A program made the translations under genes and the position numbers. Of a stretch of 64,000 bases of DNA, positions 49,125-58,743 are shown one piece after another. The DNA lies in assembly GCF_001427875.1 (NCBI RefSeq), contig NZ_LMHK01000001.1, forward strand, positions 1,118,871 through 1,182,870, in the 5' to 3' direction. How positions within the stretch are numbered: the stretch's first letter is position 1; each line of letters opens with the position of its first letter. This DNA is from Devosia sp. Root685 (GTDB taxonomy: Bacteria; Pseudomonadota; Alphaproteobacteria; Rhizobiales; Devosiaceae). The notes below the pieces were generated by a model. That model saw nothing but the letters and a program-made list of their open reading frames with translations. It was not told the origin of the DNA and ran no database searches.

Positions 49125-49607
49125 TTAGCGCTTCGAGAACTGGAAGGAGCGGCGGGCCTTGGCCTTGCCGTACTTCTTACGTTCGACGACGCGGCTATCG
49201 CGGGTCAGGAAGCCACCCTTCTTCAGGGTCGGACGCAGTGCCGGCTCGAAGAAGTTGAGGGCCTTGGAGATGCCGTGACGAACGGCACCGGCCTGACCGG
49301 ACAGACCACCACCGGCGACGGTGACGTTGACGTCGTACTGGTCGAGACGGTCAACAGCCACGATCGGCTGCTTGACGATGAGCTGGAGCACCGGGCGCGC
49401 GAAATAAGCTGCGAATTCGCGGCCATTCACGGTCACCTTGCCCTTGCCTGGCTTGATCCAGACGCGAGCGACGGCGTTCTTGCGCTTGCCGGTGGCATAG
49501 GCGCGGCCGAGGGAGTCGAGCTTCTGCACGTGGACCGGAGCCGAGGAGGCAGCGGGAGCAGCAGCGGTGGTGCCCAGGGCTTCGAGAGAGTTGATGGTTT
49601 CAGCCAT
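49125..49607 (-). CDS. rpsI: 30S ribosomal protein S9
   Basis: Ribosomal protein of 160 residues. The S9 core begins at about residue 32 ([20 protein letters not shown]) and ends with the invariant RRSFQFSKR tail that reaches the P site. An N-terminal extension of about 30 mostly Ala/Thr/Ser residues is typical of alphaproteobacterial S9. It starts one base after rplM, in the universal rplM-rpsI operon. Confidence 0.98.
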   Translation of the reverse strand: MAETINSLEALGTTAAAPAASSAPVHVQKLDSLGRAYATGKRKNAVARVWIKPGKGKVTVNGREFAAYFARPVLQLIVKQPIVAVDRLDQYDVNVTVAGGGLSGQAGAVRHGISKALNFFEPALRPTLKKGGFLTRDSRVVERKKYGKAKARRSFQFSKR

Positions 49608-49608
49608 A

Positions 49609-50073
49609 TTACTTCACCCGGACGTTCTTGGAGTTCATCGCGCCGACGTCGAGCTTGCTCGGGTTCTGCGCTTCGTGGGGGTGCTCGCCGCCAGCGTAAA
49701 CACGCAGGTTCTTGAGCTGGGCGCGGGTCAGCGGGCCGCCCGGCATCATGCGGCGGACGGCATTTTCCAGAACGCGGTTCGGGAAACGGCCTTCGAGGAG
49801 CTCGCGAGCGGTGCGGTCCTTGATGCCACCGGGGTAGCCGGTGTGCCAGTAGAAGCGGTGCTGATCGAGCTTGCGGCCGGTCAGCTTCACCTTCTCGGCA
49901 TTGATGACGATGATGTTGTCACCCATGTCCATGTGAGGCGTGAAGGTGGCCTTGTGCTTGCCGCGCAGACGCGTAGCAATGATCGAAGCAAGACGACCCA
50001 CGACCAGCCCTTCGGCGTCGATGAGGATCCACTGCTTTTCGATCTCGCTCGGTTTTGCCGAGTAAGTGGTCAT
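49609..50073 (-). CDS. rplM: 50S ribosomal protein L13
   Basis: Ribosomal protein of 154 residues with the complete L13 fold: [50 protein letters not shown] and [23 protein letters not shown] lies nine bases before the ATG at 50073. First gene of the operon with rpsI. Confidence 0.98.
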   Translation of the reverse strand: MTTYSAKPSEIEKQWILIDAEGLVVGRLASIIATRLRGKHKATFTPHMDMGDNIIVINAEKVKLTGRKLDQHRFYWHTGYPGGIKDRTARELLEGRFPNRVLENAVRRMMPGGPLTRAQLKNLRVYAGGEHPHEAQNPSKLDVGAMNSKNVRVK

Positions 50074-50243
50074 TGTTGAAATCCCTAGAAAACTCTGGTT
50101 TGTGACCCCATCCAAAAGGACGGATCACAGGTTTCGGAGGGGTCTCTAAGGGGGATTCTCCATGTCGTCAAGCGACTTTAGAAAGCCTTGCAATTTCAAT
50201 GACTTATGGATGCGGTATCATATTACCGCATTCACAGGACACC

Positions 50244-50272
50244 GGAGATTCCCGCTTTCGCGGGAATGACGC
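50244..50272. repeat. Single ATTCCCGC-type hairpin element
   Basis: GGAGATTCCCGCTTTCGCGG followed by GAATGACGC, one unit of the element doubled at 30074-30153. It lies just beyond the ctaA stop codon, between it and rplM, on the untranslated side. Confidence 0.82.
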
Positions 50273-50296
50273 GGTGGTTGGTGTCGGCCCGTGTTC

Positions 50297-51358
50297 CTAT
50301 CGAACCCGGCGCATGTCGGCGATATAGGCGGCTGTGGCGCCGGCGAGCATGAAGGCCAGGGACTGGTGGCCGACGGCCAGCGAGATGGGGACGCTGGCGA
50401 GGAGGGTTGCGATGCCGAGGCCAACCTGGAGCAGGACCAGGATGCCGATGCGCGGTAGCCAGCCGTGGACGCCGCCAAAGCCACCATCTTTGGAGCGGCG
50501 CCAGACCAGGTAGGCGATATAGGCGACGATGACATAGGCGATGCCGCGGTGGATGAATTGCACCGTGAGGGCGTTTTCAAAGAGATTGCGCCAGGCCGGG
50601 TCCATGACGAACAGGCCCTTGGGGATGATGGCGCCATCCATCAGCGGCCAGGTATTGTAGCCCATGCCGGCGTCGAGACCGGCGACGAAGGCCCCTGCCC
50701 CGATCTGGAAAATCAGGAGTACGTCCAGGATGATAGCGGTGGTCAGGTGCCAGGAATTGACGCGACCGAGGACGCGGCCGGGCTCGATGCTGCGCGCGAC
50801 ATAAATGAGCGCGACAAAGAGCAGCGAGGCGGCGCAGAGGTGGGCGGCGAGGCGGTATTGAGAAACGGAGGTCAGTTCGGAAAGACCTGAGGACACCATC
50901 CACCAGCCCAGAAAGCCCTGGAAGCCGCCGAGAATGAAGAGCGTAAACAGCGGCAGCGCCAGATTGCGCGACAGGCGCTTCTGGAAGAGGAAAACGGCGA
51001 AGGGGACAATGAAGATCAGCCCCAGCGTGCGCGCGAGGAGGCGGTGAAACCACTCCCAGAAGAAGATGTATTTGAAATCGTTGATATCCATCCAGGAATG
51101 GACGAGCGAATATTGTGGAATCTGCTGGTAGGCTTCGAACTCGGCCTGCCACTGGGCGTCGTTGAGCGGGGGAATCGTCCCCGAGATCGGCTTCCAACTG
51201 GTGATGGAAAGACCCGATTCCGTTAACCGCGTGATGCCGCCGACCACCACGATCAGCAGGACAAAGCTAGCAAGCGCGTAAAGCCAGATGCGGACGGGCC
51301 GAAGAAGGTCGCTTGCGTAGCTGATCTGTCCGGGTGCGGCATTGTGCTGAGGGGTCAC
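50297..51358 (-). CDS. ctaA: Heme A synthase (COX15/CtaA)
   Basis: Inner-membrane enzyme of 353 residues that converts heme O to heme A for cytochrome oxidase. Eight helices with the conserved heme-ligand histidines EWFHRLLAR, RLAAHLCAA, QFIHRGIAY and VGHQSLAF, and the signature GGITRLTESGLSITSWKPI. A GTG at 51358 is chosen as start; it gives the normal short tail before helix 1. The divergent DUF2842 gene beside it is a familiar alphaproteobacterial pairing. Confidence 0.93.
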   Translation of the reverse strand: MTPQHNAAPGQISYASDLLRPVRIWLYALASFVLLIVVVGGITRLTESGLSITSWKPISGTIPPLNDAQWQAEFEAYQQIPQYSLVHSWMDINDFKYIFFWEWFHRLLARTLGLIFIVPFAVFLFQKRLSRNLALPLFTLFILGGFQGFLGWWMVSSGLSELTSVSQYRLAAHLCAASLLFVALIYVARSIEPGRVLGRVNSWHLTTAIILDVLLIFQIGAGAFVAGLDAGMGYNTWPLMDGAIIPKGLFVMDPAWRNLFENALTVQFIHRGIAYVIVAYIAYLVWRRSKDGGFGGVHGWLPRIGILVLLQVGLGIATLLASVPISLAVGHQSLAFMLAGATAAYIADMRRVR

Positions 51359-51436
51359 GACGATATTCCGGTATCGATGGGGCTGGCGGAGTGGTAATGC
51401 CACCCTTGCTCCGTCGCAACAGTCCAGATGCCGCAC

Positions 51437-51649
51437 ATGACCCAAAGCAATCGCAAATTGATCGGCGCGCTTTTGTGCGTGGCTTCCATCGTGGTCTGGG
51501 CGTGCCTCGCCACATCGGTCTATCTGGCGTTTCCGCCGGAGCTTCCGTGGTATGTTCTTATTGTCTATTTTATCGTGGCGGGCATGGGCTGGATGTTTCC
51601 GGCCATGGCGATCATTCGGTGGATGGCGAAGCCGGACTCCGCCCGATAA
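51437..51649 (+). CDS. DUF2842 small membrane protein
   Basis: A 70-residue protein with two membrane helices (about 8-30 and 38-60) and the family pattern RKLIGALLCVASIVVWA, then WYVLIVYFIVAGMGWMFPAM and IIRWMAKP. ATG at 51437 is preferred to 51428 because the family begins directly with this tail. Divergent from ctaA. Function unknown; the association suggests a link to respiratory complex assembly, but this is inference. Confidence 0.82.
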   Translation: MTQSNRKLIGALLCVASIVVWACLATSVYLAFPPELPWYVLIVYFIVAGMGWMFPAMAIIRWMAKPDSAR

Positions 51650-51650
51650 A

Positions 51651-51710
51651 GGCCCCCTCACCCGGCGCTGCGCGCCGACCTCTCCCCCAAAGGGAGAGGT
51701 GAAGAAGGGC
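51651..51710. repeat. CCTCTCCC-type hairpin repeat
   Basis: CCCCCTCACCCGGCGCTGCG, GCGCCGACCTCTCCCCC, AAAGGGAGAGGTGAAGAAGG. Two stems: GGCGCTGCGCGCC-like and CCTCTCCC/GGGAGAGG. Related to 6391 and 48981. It fills the gap between the DUF2842 gene and the convergent deacetylase gene. Confidence 0.8.
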
Positions 51711-52745
51711 TCAGCCAGTCAGCTTGCCCAGCACCGTGAAGATGCCGCCACTCGCGAAGACGTCGACGTAGCGCTCGGACTGGAAGTAGCCGTTGAGCGA
51801 GACGCGGGGGAGCGCGGTGAGGGTTTCGAGGTGGTGGGGGTAGAGGCCGCCGGGGCGGGTGGTGACGGCGGTTTTGAAGCCGAGGTCCTTTGCCAGTGCG
51901 AATTCCCTTGGGCCGCAGGAGAGCGGGCCGCCGAGTGGATAGGAGAAATGGCTCGGGCGGATGCCGAACTGGGCCTGGATCACTTCAACTGATTGCAGCA
52001 TTTCCTGGCGGGCTTCGTCTTCCGGGAGTTTTGCCAGTTCACAATGGTGCACGGTGTGGGCGCCGATGGTGCAGAGCGGTTCGCCGGCAAAGAGGCGCAG
52101 CTCCTGCCAGTTCATGATCAGGTCGCGGCACTGCTTTTCGAGGTCATAGCCGTAGTTGTGGCAGAACTCGGCGAGGAAGGCGCGGCGCTGGGGCTCGGGG
52201 AGTTTTCTGAGGTGCCAATAGAGGCGGTTGAAGGCGTCCTTCTTTTGCGCCGTGGTTGATGTATCGACATATTCGACCTCGCCATTTTCGGTGAAGGCGA
52301 CGGCCTCCTGGCGCGCGATGATGTCTTCGATGGCCTGCCACCAGAGTTCGCCGACACCATCCACGAATGCGGTGGGCACATAGAGCGTGAAGGGCGCTTC
52401 GTGGCGGAGGAGAATTGGCAGGGCGTATTCGAGATTGTCGCGATAGGCGTCATCGAAGGTGAGGACGACAAAGGGCTTTGGCTTTTTGGGGGCGGCAAGG
52501 CGTTCCACGGCTTCGTCGAGGGTGACGATATCGATGCCGATGTCGCGGACGCGCTCGATAACGTAGTCGAGGAAATCGGGGCGGATTTGGAGGATCGCGT
52601 TGGGGGAGAAGGCTTCGGGGGCTTCCGGCAGCACGCGGTGCAGCGTGAAGATGACGCCGCGCGAGCGGGATAGGGCACGCGACAGGGCCGGCAGGCGGGA
52701 GAGCCAGAGCAGTTCGAAGGCGGCGCGGATGGCGGCGTATTTCAT
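51711..52745 (-). CDS. Polysaccharide deacetylase family protein (NodB-like)
   Basis: Carbohydrate esterase 4-type enzyme of 344 residues. The metal and catalytic residues lie in VVLTFDDAYRDNLEYALPIL (Asp-Asp) and GAHTVHHCELAKL (H-x3-H), with FSYPLGGPLS near the end. There is no obvious signal peptide; a hydrophobic stretch near the N-terminus is short. It lies beside the exopolysaccharide genes and probably removes acetyl groups from a glycan or its precursor. Confidence 0.88.
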   Translation of the reverse strand: MKYAAIRAAFELLWLSRLPALSRALSRSRGVIFTLHRVLPEAPEAFSPNAILQIRPDFLDYVIERVRDIGIDIVTLDEAVERLAAPKKPKPFVVLTFDDAYRDNLEYALPILLRHEAPFTLYVPTAFVDGVGELWWQAIEDIIARQEAVAFTENGEVEYVDTSTTAQKKDAFNRLYWHLRKLPEPQRRAFLAEFCHNYGYDLEKQCRDLIMNWQELRLFAGEPLCTIGAHTVHHCELAKLPEDEARQEMLQSVEVIQAQFGIRPSHFSYPLGGPLSCGPREFALAKDLGFKTAVTTRPGGLYPHHLETLTALPRVSLNGYFQSERYVDVFASGGIFTVLGKLTG

Positions 52746-52793
52746 GGGAACTTCGCCTTTCGCGGATAACTACCGAGGGTCAACTGCAGGGCT

Positions 52794-52853
52794 CCAGTAG
52801 CCCTCATGGTGAGGTGCGGAGCGGTAGCGTAGCCTCGAACCACGAGGGCGTGG
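52794..52853 (-). repeat. Dispersed three-hairpin repeat, copy 5 (inverted)
   Basis: Minus-strand copy of the 5602 family: from CCACGCCCTCGTGGTTCGAGG region (complement of the right end) to CACCATGAGGGCTACTGG (complement of the left). It forms a head-to-head pair with copy 6, only 16 bases away. Confidence 0.85.
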
Positions 52854-52869
52854 CACTCGGGCATCGGGG

Positions 52870-52930
52870 CACGCCCTCGTGGTTCGAGGCTTTGCGTGCG
52901 CAAAGCACCTCACCATGAGGACTACTGGGG
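52870..52930 (+). repeat. Dispersed three-hairpin repeat, copy 6
   Basis: CACGCCCTCGTGGTTCGAGG, CTTTGCGTGCGCAAAG, CACCTCACCATGAGGACTAC. All three stems are perfect. Together with copy 5 it makes a long inverted repeat of about 60 bases per arm. Confidence 0.87.
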
Positions 52931-52981
52931 CTACTCGAGCCACTGTGGCTACTGGGACCACTGGGCTACTCGAGCTATTGG
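52921..52981 (+). repeat. Short tandem TACTGGG-like microrepeat
   Basis: Immediately after repeat copy 6 about seven degenerate units of eight to nine bases follow, with the pattern CTACTGGG, CTACTCGAG, CCACTGTGG, CTACTGGG, CCACTGGG, CTACTCGAG, CTATTGGG. It lies in the 256-base gap before the stop of the Wzz-like gene. Confidence 0.7.
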
Positions 52982-53001
52982 GAAGGCCCAGGACAATCGC
53001 G

Positions 53002-55305
53002 TCAGGCCGCAACGGCGTCTTCCAGGGCCGAGATTTCTACGCGGGGCAGGCCGGCTTCGAGGAGTTGGCGGCGGAGGGTTTCGGCGGTTTCGGCGTCTTC
53101 GTCTTCGCTGGTGACGAGCACGATGCGGCCGCTGAGATCGGCGAAGACCGGCAGGGTTGAGCGACCGCCGACGCGGCCGGTGAGGACGATCACGACTTCG
53201 TAGATATCGCCGAGCGCTTCGATGAGGATGGAGGGCTTGGCGGAGGTACGGTCCACGCTATCGCCCTGCCCCCAGGCCACTTCGGCAAAGCTCTGGTCGG
53301 CGGACTTTTGGACGACATCGCCGAAGCCGGCCTGGCCGGTGCTGAGATCGGAGAGGCCCGGCGCGTCGCCGGTGCGGCCGCTACCGGCATCGACCAGCAC
53401 GACGCTGAGGCCTTTGGCGAGGGCATCGGCGGCGAGTGCGTCGGCCATGCGGCGCGCGGGTTCGCGGTTGCCGTGATCGGCAAGCAGCAACAGGTGGGTC
53501 TTGCCGAGGACAAGGTCGGCAGCGAGATCGGCGTAGCGCACCATGCCGGTGACCTGGCGGGGTGACTGGGGGCGAATGGGCGTGACGGCGACCGGGCTTG
53601 GCGCCGGGGCGGATTCCATGGCAGCGCGGGCGGCGTCGCGCTGGGTGCGGCGGTCGGCCAGTTCCTGGAGGAGACGGCGGGCGCTGTCCGAAGCGGCCTG
53701 GGCCGGATCGGGTTCGACATAGGCGAAGGCGGCTGGTCGAGCGGGCTCTTCGTAAAGAGGCTCTGGTTCGACTTCATCGGCCAGGGGCTCATCGTAAGGG
53801 GGGGCTTCGGCGTAAGCCGGTTCCTCCTCATAAAGCGGAGCGACGGGTTCTGGCTGCGTGACGACGGCAGGTTCCTGGCGGCTGGGACGTTCCCAGGCAT
53901 AGGGCTCGATGGGGCTTAGGGCGCGGCCGGACATGAGTTCGCCAAAGACGACAGCGCCGAACTGCACGGCGAAGGTGACGATGCCGACACCGGCAAGGAT
54001 CAGCGCGGTTTTCGGGAAAGCGGGCGTGACGGAGGGCGCGGCTTCGGTGACGACGCGCACGTCGGGCAGCGCAGAGCCGGCATCGGCGCGGGACGAGGCT
54101 TCATTATAGCGCAGGAGATAGGCTTCGAGCAGGTCGCGCTGCGCCTTGGCCTCGCGCTGCAGGCTATCGAGGGCGACGGTATCTTGCGTGGCCGTCGAGG
54201 CGGTTTGCTTGAAACGGCTGAGGTCGGCCTGAAGCGAGGCTTCAAGATCGGCTTCGACCTGAGCTTCGGCTTCGAGGGCCGAGGCGACGCGATAGCCCTC
54301 TTGGTTGATACGGTTGTCGAGTTCGGCGATCTGGGCATTGAGGGCCCGAATACTGGGGTGGTTCGACAGGAGCGTGGCGGAAAGCTGGGCAAGCTGGCCT
54401 TGAAGGCGGGCTTTTTCCTGGCTCAACTGCTGCACGACGGCCGAATTGCGGGCGTCGGCGACGCTTTCGATGGGCTGACCGCGTTCGAGGAGGCCACGAA
54501 TGACCGATGCACGCGACTGCGCCGTGTTCTTGCGCTCCTGAGCGGACGTGATCTGGGTCGTGATAGTCGAGAGCTGCTGATCGAGCAGGCTCGTATTGTT
54601 GGCGCCGACGTAGAGATCGTTATCGACGCGATATTTTGCTACGGCAGCTTCGGCACTGCTCACAACGGTGCGGAGGCGCTCGATTTCCTGGCGGAGCCAA
54701 TCGGAGGCTTCGGCGGTGTCGGAAAGCGAAAGCTGGGCGCGGCGCGCGACATGCGCTTCGGCCACGGCATTGGCGATGTCGGCGGCCAGCTGCGGGTCGG
54801 TCGAGCGCACCAGAATGGAAATGATGCGCGAGTCGCGCTGCTGGATCACCGTCATGCGATCGTAAAGCGTATTGATGACGCGTTCGTCCACGCTGATGGG
54901 GGTCGAGCCGCGGCCAAGGAGCTGCATGACGACGCCGAGCGGAGAGAAGCCGGATTGGCTGCCGTTGAATTCGGGTTTTGAGCGCAGATCGAGCTTGTCG
55001 ATGACGCCGAGGAGCGTGTCGCGCGACTTTATCAGTTCGATCTGGCTGGAAACGACGCTGGCATCGCCCGATGTGCTTGATGGCGCCTGCTCGTTGGCCG
55101 AGCGCGTATAAACATTGGAGCGCGGCTCGACGAGGATCGAGGCCGAGGATTCATAGAGCCGCGGCAGCATGGTGAGGACGAGGAACGCGGCCGCAAGAAC
55201 CAGCAAGGTGACGATGATAATGCGCGGCAGGCGCCTGCCGACCGCGGCAAGCACCGCAGTCACGTCAATTCGCGCATCGCGCATTGTCGGGGCATAGTCG
55301 CTCAC
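53002..55305 (-). CDS. Wzz/GumC-type chain-length protein with degenerate BY-kinase-like domain
   Basis: Inner-membrane polysaccharide co-polymerase of 767 residues. A GTG at 55305 with GAGGA six bases upstream is the preferred start. TM1 is at about 28-46, the periplasmic Wzz part has YESSASILVEPRSN and a coiled-coil region (about 200-410), TM2 at about 433-455. A Pro/Glu-rich linker (462-530) leads to residues 590-767 that resemble a bacterial tyrosine kinase/MinD domain (LVLGKTHLLLLADHGNREPA, VVLVDAGSGRTGD, DIYEVVIVLTGRV) but have no Walker A GxxGxGKT/S. It probably regulates export or length of exopolysaccharide without ATPase activity. Divergent from the Wza-like gene. Confidence 0.9.
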   Translation of the reverse strand: MSDYAPTMRDARIDVTAVLAAVGRRLPRIIIVTLLVLAAAFLVLTMLPRLYESSASILVEPRSNVYTRSANEQAPSSTSGDASVVSSQIELIKSRDTLLGVIDKLDLRSKPEFNGSQSGFSPLGVVMQLLGRGSTPISVDERVINTLYDRMTVIQQRDSRIISILVRSTDPQLAADIANAVAEAHVARRAQLSLSDTAEASDWLRQEIERLRTVVSSAEAAVAKYRVDNDLYVGANNTSLLDQQLSTITTQITSAQERKNTAQSRASVIRGLLERGQPIESVADARNSAVVQQLSQEKARLQGQLAQLSATLLSNHPSIRALNAQIAELDNRINQEGYRVASALEAEAQVEADLEASLQADLSRFKQTASTATQDTVALDSLQREAKAQRDLLEAYLLRYNEASSRADAGSALPDVRVVTEAAPSVTPAFPKTALILAGVGIVTFAVQFGAVVFGELMSGRALSPIEPYAWERPSRQEPAVVTQPEPVAPLYEEEPAYAEAPPYDEPLADEVEPEPLYEEPARPAAFAYVEPDPAQAASDSARRLLQELADRRTQRDAARAAMESAPAPSPVAVTPIRPQSPRQVTGMVRYADLAADLVLGKTHLLLLADHGNREPARRMADALAADALAKGLSVVLVDAGSGRTGDAPGLSDLSTGQAGFGDVVQKSADQSFAEVAWGQGDSVDRTSAKPSILIEALGDIYEVVIVLTGRVGGRSTLPVFADLSGRIVLVTSEDEDAETAETLRRQLLEAGLPRVEISALEDAVAA

Positions 55306-55458
55306 GGCAAATCCTCATCATGCAGAAGCACTATTGGGCTTTCGTGGTCAAAAATCGGTTAATCGCCGCAGCAAATTCGGAGCAAGCTTGTCCGGCATAA
55401 GCAAAATCTTAACCATGACAGGGAATGCTGGGGGTCACTCAAAACGCGCGGATTGACC

Positions 55459-56010
55459 ATGCGCTGGCTGCCCATTCTCGCCTTCACATTGATGATACCG
55501 CTTGCGGGCTGCGCCACGACGCGGCCGGGAAGCTATTTCGTCGAGCCGACCGGCCCCTATACGCTCGACACGGGCGATGTGGTACGCGTGTCGGTTTATG
55601 GCGACCAAGAGCTGAGCAATACCTACCGGGTCAGCGATAGCGGGGCGATCGCCTTCCCGCTCGTGGGTCAGGTGCAGGTGCGCGGACAGACCACCAGCGT
55701 TGCGGCTTCGCGCATCGCCGGGGCTCTCGCCAATGGCTATCTGCGCAACCCCAATGTAGCAATGGAAGTGGCCGAATACCGACCCTTCTTCATCCAGGGC
55801 GCGGTGCGGACGTCCGGGCAATTCTCCTATGTTCCGAACATGACCGTGCGTGCTGCCATCAGCACAGCCGGTGGCTATACGGAAACGGCGGATCGTAACC
55901 AGGTGACGGTCTATCGTCGCCAGGGCAATGAAATGGTCCGCGGCCCGGCCGACCTCGACTTCCCCATCTATCCCGGTGACACGATCGTCATTTCCGAACG
56001 CTGGTTCTAA
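55459..56010 (+). CDS. Wza/ExoF-type polysaccharide export lipoprotein
   Basis: Outer-membrane export protein of 183 residues. Signal peptide with lipobox LAGC (about residue 19). It has the Poly_export domain (YTLDTGDVVRVSVYGDQELS) and a SLBB domain (FFIQGAVRTSGQFSYVPNMT, RAAISTAGGYTET), ending DTIVISERWF. It is short compared with E. coli Wza (379), as is normal for the ExoF/GumB group in alphaproteobacteria. ATG 55459 is chosen; a TTG two codons upstream is possible. First gene of the plus-strand exopolysaccharide unit. Confidence 0.9.
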   Translation: MRWLPILAFTLMIPLAGCATTRPGSYFVEPTGPYTLDTGDVVRVSVYGDQELSNTYRVSDSGAIAFPLVGQVQVRGQTTSVAASRIAGALANGYLRNPNVAMEVAEYRPFFIQGAVRTSGQFSYVPNMTVRAAISTAGGYTETADRNQVTVYRRQGNEMVRGPADLDFPIYPGDTIVISERWF

Positions 56011-56015
56011 GCGGA

Positions 56016-57143
56016 ATGGAGCGGCCCCTGCGCATCTTGCAGGTCATGCGCGCGCCCGTAGGCGGGCTGTTTCGGCACGTCGCGGATTTGACGCGCGGGC
56101 TAAGTGCGCGTGGGCATAGTGTCGGGCTGATCGTTGATTCATTGTCCAGCGATGCACAGACCGAGCGGCGGCTCGATGCGATCAGGGAATTTGCCGATCT
56201 TGGTGTGCATGCGATGCCGATGCCGCGCGTTTTGGGACGCGGCGATCTTTCGACGCCCTTTGCCGTGCGCAAATTGGCGCGGGAACTGTCGGTGGATATT
56301 CTCCATGGCCATGGGGCGAAGGGGGGCTTTTATGCTCGTCTGGCCCATATCGGGCGCAAGCGGCCGGTGGCATTTTATACCCCCCATGGCGGGGTGCTGC
56401 ACTTTTCGGCGCGATCCAGCAGCGGCAAGGCGTTTCATTGGCTGGAGCGGCGCCTGCTCGGGGAAACCGGGGCGATCATTTTCGAGAGCAACTTTGCCCG
56501 GGACACCTATAGCCGGTTGATCACGCCGCCAACCTGCCGGACGGAGATCATTTATAACGGGCTCGATGCCGGTGAGTTCGAGCCGGTTGTCATCGCCGAG
56601 GACGCGGCGGACTTTGTGTTTGTCGGGGAATTGCGGGAGCTGAAGGGGATTTTTCCGCTGGTCGAGGCCATGGTGGGGCTGAGGCGGACGGATGGAACAC
56701 CGGCTACGCTGGTGATGGCGGGCGATGGTCCGCAGCGGACGGAGCTGGAAGAGCGGATCGCGGCGCTATCGCTTACGGGGCGGGTGAGGTTGGTTGGGTC
56801 GCAGCCGGCGCGGGCGGTTTTTGCACAAGGTCGGGTCGCGGTGCTGCCATCGCTGGCGGAGTCCCTGCCCTATGTGGTGCTGGAGGCGACGGCGGCGCAG
56901 TTGCCGGTCGTGACGACCGATGTTGGCGGCATTCCGGAGATTTTTGCCGGGACGGCGGAAACGCTGGTGCAGCCGGGCGATGCCGAAGCGCTGGCGGCCG
57001 CAATGCAGGCTACTCTCGACCGGCCGGAGGTGGCGCGGGCGGAGATGCAGGTGCGCCTGAAACGGGTGGCGACCGAGTTCTCGCTGGCGACGATGGTCGG
57101 GCGAATCGAGGCGCTCTACCGGGACGTGCAGGGAAAAGGCTAA
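56016..57143 (+). CDS. GT4 family glycosyltransferase
   Basis: Retaining glycosyltransferase of 375 residues with the GT-B fold. The N-terminal half has LQVMRAPVGGLFRHVADLTR and HGHGAKGGFYARLAH, the C-terminal half the GT4 signature AESLPYVVLEATAAQLPVVT (EX7E). It begins five bases after the Wza-like stop. It should add a hexose to the lipid-linked repeat unit started by the product of the next gene. Confidence 0.9.
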   Translation: MERPLRILQVMRAPVGGLFRHVADLTRGLSARGHSVGLIVDSLSSDAQTERRLDAIREFADLGVHAMPMPRVLGRGDLSTPFAVRKLARELSVDILHGHGAKGGFYARLAHIGRKRPVAFYTPHGGVLHFSARSSSGKAFHWLERRLLGETGAIIFESNFARDTYSRLITPPTCRTEIIYNGLDAGEFEPVVIAEDAADFVFVGELRELKGIFPLVEAMVGLRRTDGTPATLVMAGDGPQRTELEERIAALSLTGRVRLVGSQPARAVFAQGRVAVLPSLAESLPYVVLEATAAQLPVVTTDVGGIPEIFAGTAETLVQPGDAEALAAAMQATLDRPEVARAEMQVRLKRVATEFSLATMVGRIEALYRDVQGKG

Positions 57144-57219
57144 GGACCCGCTTCACCTGATATAAACGCATTGCGCGCATCATCCGGCCGAGCGTGAGTG
57201 AGTTTTCCGGTAGCGTGCG

Positions 57220-58743
57220 ATGTTTCGTGTCGATCCTAAACAGGCCATTGCGGACCATGCCGCGCGTCAGCCCGATGGGGATGGCGCCGAACAAACTCTT
57301 TCCGCTGCAGCCACCGAAATTGCCGGCCGGCCGGTAGAGCGCACCTATTCGGGCACCATCATTGTGGGCGTGGCGCAGGTTGTCGAAGGTGTGCTGCTGG
57401 CCATTCTTGGCTATGGAATTCATGCTGCCTATGTCGAGCGCGGTCAGGAAGGTTTTTACCTGCTCGTGACGCTGGGGGCGTGCCTAGCGACCAATATCGG
57501 CCTCAACCTGTTGCGGGCGCACCGTATCACCACCTACCGGCGCGTGGTCGGGCAGTTTGGGCGCGTGCTCGCGGTATGGCTGACCGTGATGGCGGTGGTG
57601 ACCGCCGCGATCTTCTTTTTCAAGGCGGGCGATATGGTTTCGCGCGTCTGGCTCCTCAGCTGGTTCCTCTCGGGCGCGGCGCTGCTGATCGTTTACCGGC
57701 TGGGACTGCGTTTCCTCGTGCAGCGCTGGACCGATCTCGGGCGCCTCAAGCGCCGCACCGTCATCGTTGGCGGCGGGCGCGATGCGGAAGTTCTTATCGA
57801 GCAGATCACCAATGGCGCCGACAAGGATATCGAACTGCTGGGGCTGTTCGACGATCGCTATGACGAGCGTTCGCCTGACTCGGTGGCGGGGCTGGCAAAG
57901 CTCGGAAAAGTGTCGAGCCTGATCGAATTTGCACGGGTGACGCCGGTAGACCTGGTGATCGTTTCAATGCCGCTTTCAGCCGAAAAGCGCGTGCTCGATA
58001 TGCTCACCCAGCTCTGGGTGCTGCCGGTGGATATCCGGCTCTCGGCGCATATGAGCAAACTGAAATTCACCGACCGGGCATACTCGTATGTCGGCGGCGT
58101 GCCAGTGCTGGACATGGCCGACCGGCCGATTTCGGACTGGAACCTTGTCTTCAAGTGGGTGTTCGACAAGCTCGTGGCGATCACGGCGCTGATCCTTCTG
58201 TCGCCGATCATGATTGCGACTGCCATTGCCATCAAGCTTGAGAGCAAGGGGCCGGTTTTCTTCGTGCAGAACCGGCATGGGTTCAACAACCAGCTGATCC
58301 GCATCTACAAATTCCGCTCGATGCGGACCGATATGCTCGATGCGGGTGCGACCAAGCTCGTGACCAAGGGCGATCCGCGCGTGACGCGCGTGGGCAAATT
58401 CATCCGCAAGACGTCCATCGATGAATTGCCGCAGCTTTTCAATGTGTTGAAGGGCGAACTATCGGTGGTGGGACCGCGGCCGCATGCGCTGCAGGCCAAG
58501 GCCGCCAACCAGCTTTATTATGAGGCCGTGGAAGGTTATTTCGCACGGCATCGCGTCAAGCCGGGCATGACCGGCTGGGCGCAAATCCATGGCTGGCGCG
58601 GCGAGACCGATACGATCGACAAGATCATGCAGCGCGTAAATCACGATCTCTACTATATCGAGAACTGGAGCCTGCTGCTCGATCTCTACATCGTGCTGAT
58701 GACGCCGGTTTCCCTGATAGCCAAGAGCGAGAACGCCTATTGA
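57220..58743 (+). CDS. Undecaprenyl-phosphate sugar phosphotransferase (WcaJ/ExoY-type)
   Basis: Initiating polyprenyl-phosphate hexose-1-phosphate transferase of 507 residues. Four or five helices (about 45-165) and a CoA-binding-like Rossmann part ([16 protein letters not shown]) precede the catalytic bac_transf domain: [17 protein letters not shown] helix, [48 protein letters not shown], and [16 protein letters not shown]. It starts the repeat unit on undecaprenyl phosphate at the inner membrane. Its stop overlaps the next start. Confidence 0.92.
   Translation: MFRVDPKQAIADHAARQPDGDGAEQTLSAAATEIAGRPVERTYSGTIIVGVAQVVEGVLLAILGYGIHAAYVERGQEGFYLLVTLGACLATNIGLNLLRAHRITTYRRVVGQFGRVLAVWLTVMAVVTAAIFFFKAGDMVSRVWLLSWFLSGAALLIVYRLGLRFLVQRWTDLGRLKRRTVIVGGGRDAEVLIEQITNGADKDIELLGLFDDRYDERSPDSVAGLAKLGKVSSLIEFARVTPVDLVIVSMPLSAEKRVLDMLTQLWVLPVDIRLSAHMSKLKFTDRAYSYVGGVPVLDMADRPISDWNLVFKWVFDKLVAITALILLSPIMIATAIAIKLESKGPVFFVQNRHGFNNQLIRIYKFRSMRTDMLDAGATKLVTKGDPRVTRVGKFIRKTSIDELPQLFNVLKGELSVVGPRPHALQAKAANQLYYEAVEGYFARHRVKPGMTGWAQIHGWRGETDTIDKIMQRVNHDLYYIENWSLLLDLYIVLMTPVSLIAKSENAY

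Noticed and set aside
52921..52981. Possible CRISPR-like array
   Set aside because: Units are only eight to nine bases, degenerate and contiguous without spacers, and no cas genes are nearby.
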